A stretch of DNA of 26,135 nt from an uncultured Dorea sp. (GTDB lineage: Bacteria; Bacillota_A; Clostridia; Lachnospirales; Lachnospiraceae): contig CAJTRO010000024.1 in NCBI GenBank assembly GCA_910579015.1, forward strand, positions 1 through 26,135, read 5' to 3'. The notes under the pieces were generated by a model. The model did not search any database. It was not told the DNA's origin and saw only the letters and a program-made list of their open reading frames with translations. Positions 21,931-26,135 of this stretch are shown one piece after another; the first letter of the stretch is position 1, and each line of letters starts with the position of its first letter. Made by a program: the position numbers and the translations under genes.

Positions 21931-23940
21931 GTGAGCGTAAAGAAAAAGGACTCCCACACTCGTACAGCCAGAAGAAGCCTCAACGGGAGAATATTGAGAA
22001 ATACCACTCTTAATATCCTGATTCTGGTTATCATATGCTGCGTGATTATGGCATTCTCCATGCAGTCGTTAGCGAATAACATTCTGATGGACAGCCTGCA
22101 GCCGATGGCCCGGCAATCAGCCAAAACCGTTGAAGCCAATATTCATATGCTGGCTGACCGGATGATGACAATTGCCGCAGATTCCCGCATGACATCAGAA
22201 ACCGCAGGCAATGATGCGAAGACACTACAGGCGAACCGCAAGGAGGTCCTGACGGAGGCCGCAGAAATCTATGAACTTCATACCATCGGCCTATATAGTC
22301 TGGACGGCCGTCTGCTTCAGGGGATCAGCGGCGCACCGGAGGCGCTGGAGGGCAGTTTTTTTGATCTTCTTAAGGAGACCGACAATATGACTACCAATTC
22401 CTCTACCATTTACCAGGGGAAGCTTGGTATCACCATGGGGATGCCGGTGAAGGAAGACGGGAAGACTGCGTTCTATGTCGTAGGTGTATATAAGTACGAT
22501 GCACTCAACGACGTGATCGGCAGTATCAACATCGGAAGACACGGAACAGCTTATATGGTCAACCAGGACGGAGTTGTCACCGGACATCCGGACCAGTCCC
22601 AGGTTCTGAACCAGAATACCCTGACCGGGCTCAATGACGGCAATGAGGAATCGCTGAGCCATGTAACCAGCAACGAGACCGGCGCCATTGAATTTCCGGT
22701 CGACGGCAAGAAGATGCTGGTCGCATTTTCCCCTATCCGCGGAACCCAATGGTCTCTGGTCATCCAGATACCCAAATCAGACTACGGCCATTTCATCAAT
22801 GCCTCCATGCTGGTGTCTGTACTGGCCACTCTCGCGGTGCTGATCGTATCCATCCTGGTGGTCCTGCGTCTGGCAGTCTCCATTTCCCGTCCGGTCAAGA
22901 ATGTGACCAGCCGGATGGTTGCGCTTTCTGACGGCGATCTTCATACAGAGACAGCTCCTATCCATTCCGGAGATGAACTGGAAGTGCTGACTAAAACTCT
23001 GTCTGAAACCATAGTCAGCGTCAACCGTTACATATCGGATATCCAGCAGGTACTGACACAGGTTGCCGATGGTAATCTGCGTGTTGAATCTCTTGTCGAT
23101 TACAAGGGAGATTTTGCTCTGATCCGCACGAGCCTTCACACGATCATTCAGTCCATGAATGAGACGCTGACCGGCTTCCGCTCTGCCGCCACACGGCTTT
23201 CCAGCATGTCCGAGGAACTGAACGGACAGTCCGGACAGTTACACCAGGCATCTATGGAGCAGAACCAGTCCACGGAGGCTCTGGTCCACGAAGTCTCACA
23301 GGTCAAGAAACGGCTGTCAAGCGTTACGCAAAGCAGCAGTGAGACGCGCAGTAAGACGGAAGAGATCGCACAGTGCATACAGGATGCCAATGTGCGGATG
23401 ACCTCTCTGACCAACGCAATGGACAGCATCAGCGCCAACGCCCAGGAGATCACCAAGATCGCCAAAGCAATTGAAGACATTGCCTTCCAGACCAGTATCC
23501 TCGCCATCAACGCCTCTGTTGAAGCGGCCCGGGCCGGAGACGCCGGCAAGGGATTCGCAGTCGTCGCGGATGAAGTCAAGCAGCTGGCGGCAAGAAGCGC
23601 CGAGGCGGCTCAGAACGCGACAGACATGGTGACAAGCACCAGAGCCATTATCCAGAACGGCGTGGAGCTTACAGCCGACACGGCCGGATCTTTCAAGGCT
23701 ATCTCTTCTGTATCCGGCCAGATCAGTGAGATCACGGATCGTCTTGTAACTGCGGTTCAGGGACAGGAAAGCGCTCTGGCATCTATGGAAGAACGGATTG
23801 ACGTCATCTCTGCCATTGCAGACCAGAATCTTCAGAATGCAGGCGGAATGGAACAGTCCAGCGGATTACTGGCCAAAGAAGCCGAGAATCTCCAGGCCCA
23901 GGTGAGAAATTTTATGTTGAAGGAGGAATCTGACAGATGA
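21931..23940 (+). CDS. Methyl-accepting chemotaxis receptor with dCache-type sensor, 669 aa
   Basis: Transmembrane chemoreceptor that signals through CheA/CheW. The order is a cytoplasmic tail, membrane helix 1 (~26-45), an outside sensor of about 240 residues with dCache-like strands (HTIGLYSLDGRLLQG, GKLGITMGMPV, GTAYMVNQDGVVTGH, WSLVIQIPKSDY), membrane helix 2 (~288-312), HAMP (~313-365, ISRPVKNVTSRM), and a signalling coiled coil with the conserved tip EDIAFQTSILAINASVEAAR (~515-534) and GKGFAVVADEVKQLA. GTG at 21931 is preferred to ATG at 21910 because AAAAGGAG stands 10 nt before the GTG and nothing stands before the ATG. Its stop overlaps the start of the flavolipoprotein gene (ATGA), so the two are translationally coupled. 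No C-terminal CheR-docking pentapeptide is present. Confidence 0.95.
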   Translation: MSVKKKDSHTRTARRSLNGRILRNTTLNILILVIICCVIMAFSMQSLANNILMDSLQPMARQSAKTVEANIHMLADRMMTIAADSRMTSETAGNDAKTLQANRKEVLTEAAEIYELHTIGLYSLDGRLLQGISGAPEALEGSFFDLLKETDNMTTNSSTIYQGKLGITMGMPVKEDGKTAFYVVGVYKYDALNDVIGSINIGRHGTAYMVNQDGVVTGHPDQSQVLNQNTLTGLNDGNEESLSHVTSNETGAIEFPVDGKKMLVAFSPIRGTQWSLVIQIPKSDYGHFINASMLVSVLATLAVLIVSILVVLRLAVSISRPVKNVTSRMVALSDGDLHTETAPIHSGDELEVLTKTLSETIVSVNRYISDIQQVLTQVADGNLRVESLVDYKGDFALIRTSLHTIIQSMNETLTGFRSAATRLSSMSEELNGQSGQLHQASMEQNQSTEALVHEVSQVKKRLSSVTQSSSETRSKTEEIAQCIQDANVRMTSLTNAMDSISANAQEITKIAKAIEDIAFQTSILAINASVEAARAGDAGKGFAVVADEVKQLAARSAEAAQNATDMVTSTRAIIQNGVELTADTAGSFKAISSVSGQISEITDRLVTAVQGQESALASMEERIDVISAIADQNLQNAGGMEQSSGLLAKEAENLQAQVRNFMLKEESDR

Positions 23941-24383
23941 GACGCATATTAAGACTGACTCTTCTTCTTTTAATACTGCTCCTGTCGTTGACGGCATGTA
24001 ACGACAAGACAGAGCTTCAGGACGGCTATTATACGGCGCAGGCGGCCGAATATAACTTTGGCTGGAAGGAATACATTACGATCATGGTAAAAGACGGGAG
24101 CATCGTATCTGTAGAATATAACGCTGAGAATGCCAGCGGATTTATCAAGAGCTGGGATAATGCCTACATGCAGACCATGCTCCACTCCAACGGTACTTAT
24201 CCCAACGAGTATACCCGGTACTATGCCGGCCAGCTTCTGGAGGATCAAAACGGAGAGCATATTGACGCTCTGTCCGGGGCAACCTCCTCCTACGGTTCTT
24301 TCCAGAAATTAGCCGACGCAGTGCTTGACCAGGCCCGGAAAGGAGATTCCAGCATCGTATTTGTCGATACCGCTGAAAAATGA
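23937..24383 (+). CDS. FMN-binding (flavinylated) lipoprotein, 148 aa
   Basis: Secreted lipoprotein with one FMN_bind domain. The signal peptide (1-20, RRILRLTLLLLILLLSLTA) ends in a lipobox LTAC with lipidated Cys21. The domain (~28-135) ends in the ApbE-type flavinylation motif DALSGATSS (110-118), where Thr116 would carry FMN through a phosphoester bond. Proteins of this kind take part in extracytosolic electron transfer; Listeria PplA is a two-domain example. No apbE, ndh2 or other electron-transfer gene is nearby. The ATG at 23937 overlaps the receptor stop by 4 nt, with AAGGAGG in the receptor's last codons. A rho-independent terminator follows. Roles as a redox partner or ligand-binding subunit for the receptor are inference. 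Confidence 0.92.
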   Translation: MRRILRLTLLLLILLLSLTACNDKTELQDGYYTAQAAEYNFGWKEYITIMVKDGSIVSVEYNAENASGFIKSWDNAYMQTMLHSNGTYPNEYTRYYAGQLLEDQNGEHIDALSGATSSYGSFQKLADAVLDQARKGDSSIVFVDTAEK

Positions 24384-24404
24384 TCATAATTTCGTAACAC
24401 AAGA

Positions 24405-24428
24405 GGCTGTCAAAAGACAGCCCCTTTT
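24405..24428 (+). terminator. Rho-independent terminator of the receptor/lipoprotein operon
   Basis: GGCTGTC (24405-24411), AAAA loop, GACAGCC (24416-24422), then CCTTTT. It lies 22 nt after the lipoprotein stop. Confidence 0.85.
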
Positions 24429-24596
24429 ATCTCCGGTACATAACCGCTTCTATTTTTTCACAAATAAAAATTGCAGAAACCGCGCAAGTATTTATTCTGT
24501 CTATATGCATGAAAAATATGCATAGTCCTTCGTTACTTCGCCGCATCGGGAATGAATTCTTATTGCCCGTGAAAACTATATTTTTGACTTCCAAAC

Positions 24597-24654
24597 AAAA
24601 AAAGGCTGCCACAATCCTGCTGACATCCAAGTCTGAGATTATGGTAACCTTTTT
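24597..24654 (-). terminator. Long-stem terminator of the L,D-transpeptidase gene
   Basis: On the minus strand AAAAAGGTTACCATAATC pairs with GATTGTGGCAGCCTTTTT (about 18 bp, one mismatch, two G-U) around a 20-nt loop, ending in seven T (24597-24603). It starts 10 nt after the stop codon. Together with the terminator at 24405-24428 it closes two convergent operons. The 168 nt between them hold no gene that I can see. Confidence 0.75.
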
Positions 24655-24664
24655 ATGCAGATAA

Positions 24665-26080
24665 TTAATAATGGATGATGACCGGTACGCCGACCTCTAT
24701 CAGATTGTACAATTCCGCCGCCTTGCTTACCGGCATATTGATACATCCGTGAGAACCCGCACTCGTCTGATAACGGCTGCCGCCAAAGGAACTCTGCCAG
24801 CTGGCGTCATGGAACCCTATACCTGTCCAGGTGACACGCATCCAGTAATCCACCGGCGTCTCGTATTCCGGCTTTCCGGTCGCCGGATCCTTCTCTCCGA
24901 CCAGAACCTTGTCAAGCTTCTTCTCCAGGATCGTGTATACTCCCTCCGGCGTAACTCTGGAAGGAACAGGCCGGCCGGTCACCACGTCCGTCTCCATCGC
25001 CACAGCGCCATTCACAATATACCACATATGCTGTGCACTCAGATCCACCTCCGCATAGGTGCTGCCCCAGTCTGGCATACCATGCACCGCCGCAACGCCG
25101 CTGTTGTAATATTGCGGCTCTTTCACTACAACCTCCTGATTATTAAGTGCATTCATGATCGTCTGAAACTCCGTATCCTCATCGATGGACCACCCATAGG
25201 TCCCTCCGGACACAGACGCACTCTTCCCCGTCGGTGTAGTGAAGGTCCTGGTTGTCCCCACCGTATCATACTGGCTCCCAAACTGCTCAAGCCATGCTCT
25301 TACGGCATTCTCATCGACAATTACATTCATATCTCCGTCTACAGACAGCCACGGAGCAATCGTCGACTGATCGATCACGACCGGAACATCCATGTTATAT
25401 GTAATACTTGCTTTACAGAATCCGTTCATCTTCTCACATGCCTGCTTCACCTCTTCTGAATCAGAAGAAAAACGCGGCGCCTCATAACAGCCCTGCTCCG
25501 CCAGATTGATCTCTTTGGCCATCTGTTTGATGGACGCCGTAACCTTCTCCTTCACAATCTCCGGCGTCGCAGTAATACCGTAAACTTCAGGAGTGATCAC
25601 AAACTGACTGCCGTCAAACGCCGGACTGGCAGACTGTGCCGGAGTCTGCCCTGCCTGAATGATGGAGAGCGAATTGATCTTCTCCTTAAGCTTCGCATCG
25701 TCAAACGACATGTCAAAGGTAACTTCCACAGTATTATCTCCAAAGAATGCTTTCGGCCACAGGAACGCTCCCTGATTCTTCAGAATATCTTCAATGTCTC
25801 CGTTCTCCTTATATGTCAGAAGGATATCGCTGCTGCTGATGTTCTCTTTTCCTCCGTTGATATCAACGACGGCCAGCGTATAATCTGCCACCTGTTCTTT
25901 AAAGAACTGTTCCGCTTCTGATACGCTCTTTCCGGAAAAGTCATTCCCGTTGATCGTTGTATTCATCAGAAAATGGCGGGTAAAGAAGAGCGCAACCGCA
26001 ATGTAGATCAATACGACTAAAATTACGCTTCCTCCAACCATTATACCTATATACATCTTTTTCTTCTTTCGTCTTCCCAT
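24665..26080 (-). CDS. L,D-transpeptidase with peptidoglycan-binding region, 471 aa
   Basis: Membrane-anchored wall enzyme that forms or modifies 3-3 cross-links between peptidoglycan stems. A short basic tail (MGRRKKKKM) precedes one membrane helix (~9-33). An outside region of about 300 residues follows with two PG_binding_4-like modules (NGNDFSGKSVSEAEQFFKEQ near 46-65; TYGWSIDEDTEFQTIMNALN later). The C-terminal YkuD catalytic domain has GIGFHDASW and SHGCINMP, with nucleophile Cys446 and His444. A TTG at 26107 would add nine residues, but the ATG at 26080 has AGAAGGA 5 nt upstream and is preferred. An extended -10 promoter lies just upstream. Length and layout match the Lachnospiraceae/Clostridia type. 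It converges on the receptor operon. Confidence 0.95.
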   Translation of the reverse strand: MGRRKKKKMYIGIMVGGSVILVVLIYIAVALFFTRHFLMNTTINGNDFSGKSVSEAEQFFKEQVADYTLAVVDINGGKENISSSDILLTYKENGDIEDILKNQGAFLWPKAFFGDNTVEVTFDMSFDDAKLKEKINSLSIIQAGQTPAQSASPAFDGSQFVITPEVYGITATPEIVKEKVTASIKQMAKEINLAEQGCYEAPRFSSDSEEVKQACEKMNGFCKASITYNMDVPVVIDQSTIAPWLSVDGDMNVIVDENAVRAWLEQFGSQYDTVGTTRTFTTPTGKSASVSGGTYGWSIDEDTEFQTIMNALNNQEVVVKEPQYYNSGVAAVHGMPDWGSTYAEVDLSAQHMWYIVNGAVAMETDVVTGRPVPSRVTPEGVYTILEKKLDKVLVGEKDPATGKPEYETPVDYWMRVTWTGIGFHDASWQSSFGGSRYQTSAGSHGCINMPVSKAAELYNLIEVGVPVIIHY

Positions 26081-26123
26081 TTTATTCCTTCTTCCATCCT
26101 TGTTCAATTATAACTTTCTTCTG

Positions 26124-26132
26124 ATTATACCA
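26124..26132 (-). promoter_or_regulatory. Extended -10 promoter of the L,D-transpeptidase gene
   Basis: TGGTATAAT on the minus strand, a perfect TGn-TATAAT. The -35 region would lie beyond the window edge. Confidence 0.6.
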
Positions 26133-26135
26133 TCC

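Noticed and set aside
24503..24523. ATATGCAT repeated at 24503-24510 and 24516-24523
   Set aside because: It is two short self-palindromic 8-mers between convergent terminators, with no gene or promoter next to them. Chance in AT-rich DNA is enough.
24671..25459. Long open frame (262 codons) on the plus strand
   Set aside because: It lies antisense to the L,D-transpeptidase gene, has no family motif and no ribosome-binding site, and its His/Arg/Leu-rich composition is typical of a shadow frame.
1..26135. CRISPR arrays, tRNA/rRNA genes, transposases, integrases or a prophage
   Set aside because: No regularly spaced repeats, cloverleaf sequences, recombinase motifs or phage structural genes were seen on either strand. 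The repeat-bracketed gene at 11381-11905 is the only sign of gene gain besides the solitary ATPase.

Overview
The window looks like a chromosome segment from a spore-forming, probably motile, anaerobic member of the Clostridia, most likely a Lachnospiraceae relative. This is an inference from gene content. Sporulation genes (yqfC, yqfD, a SpoVB-like flippase and a BofC-like protein) sit beside a chemotaxis receptor, a YjfB motility protein with a sigma-D-type promoter, DUF4250, DUF896 and a clostridial-type L,D-transpeptidase. No rRNA, tRNA, CRISPR array or recognisable transposase was found. No gene-free stretch exceeds 300 bases; the longest are 24384-24664 (two convergent terminators) and 20959-21185 (a divergent promoter region).

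Layout. (1) 1-1213, minus: a MATE exporter, cut by the window edge. (2) 1325-8308, minus: a likely operon running methyltransferase, CmpB-type membrane protein, 138-aa protein of an unnamed family, then a 1716-aa DUF4132 (YehI/MolR-like) giant. (3) 8431-9768, plus: a solitary AAA/DUF4143 ATPase with a good promoter and an 11-bp dyad upstream. It converges on (4) 9860-15269, minus: spoVB-like, BofC-like, DUF896, 5-formyl-THF cyclo-ligase, DUF4250, then miaB. A 174-aa gene that may have a phage-type nuclease fold interrupts the last junction; it is bracketed by a perfect 31-bp direct repeat that duplicates the miaB start region. (5) 15283-18409, minus: yqfC-yqfD-phoH-ybeY, with a sigma-E-type promoter at the yqfC start. 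(6) 18476-20958, minus: ilvN-ilvC, then yjfB under a sigma-D-type promoter, then a small membrane ORF. (7) 21186-24383, plus: a maltose/galactoside-type acetyltransferase, then a chemotaxis receptor whose stop overlaps the start of an FMN-binding lipoprotein gene. (8) 24665-26080, minus: an L,D-transpeptidase.

How the genes fit together. yqfC/yqfD, phoH and ybeY keep the order seen around the Bacillus yqf locus and link sporulation, RNA metabolism and ribosome maturation. ilvN and ilvC encode two early steps of branched-chain amino acid synthesis, although ilvB is absent. The receptor and the flavinylated lipoprotein are translationally coupled, which suggests a redox-related sensory unit at the cell surface. 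The places most worth following up are the DUF4132 operon, the repeat-bracketed gene upstream of miaB and the receptor/flavolipoprotein pair. Alternative start codons (TTG, GTG or an internal ATG) were preferred for several genes on ribosome-binding-site spacing, as explained in each entry.
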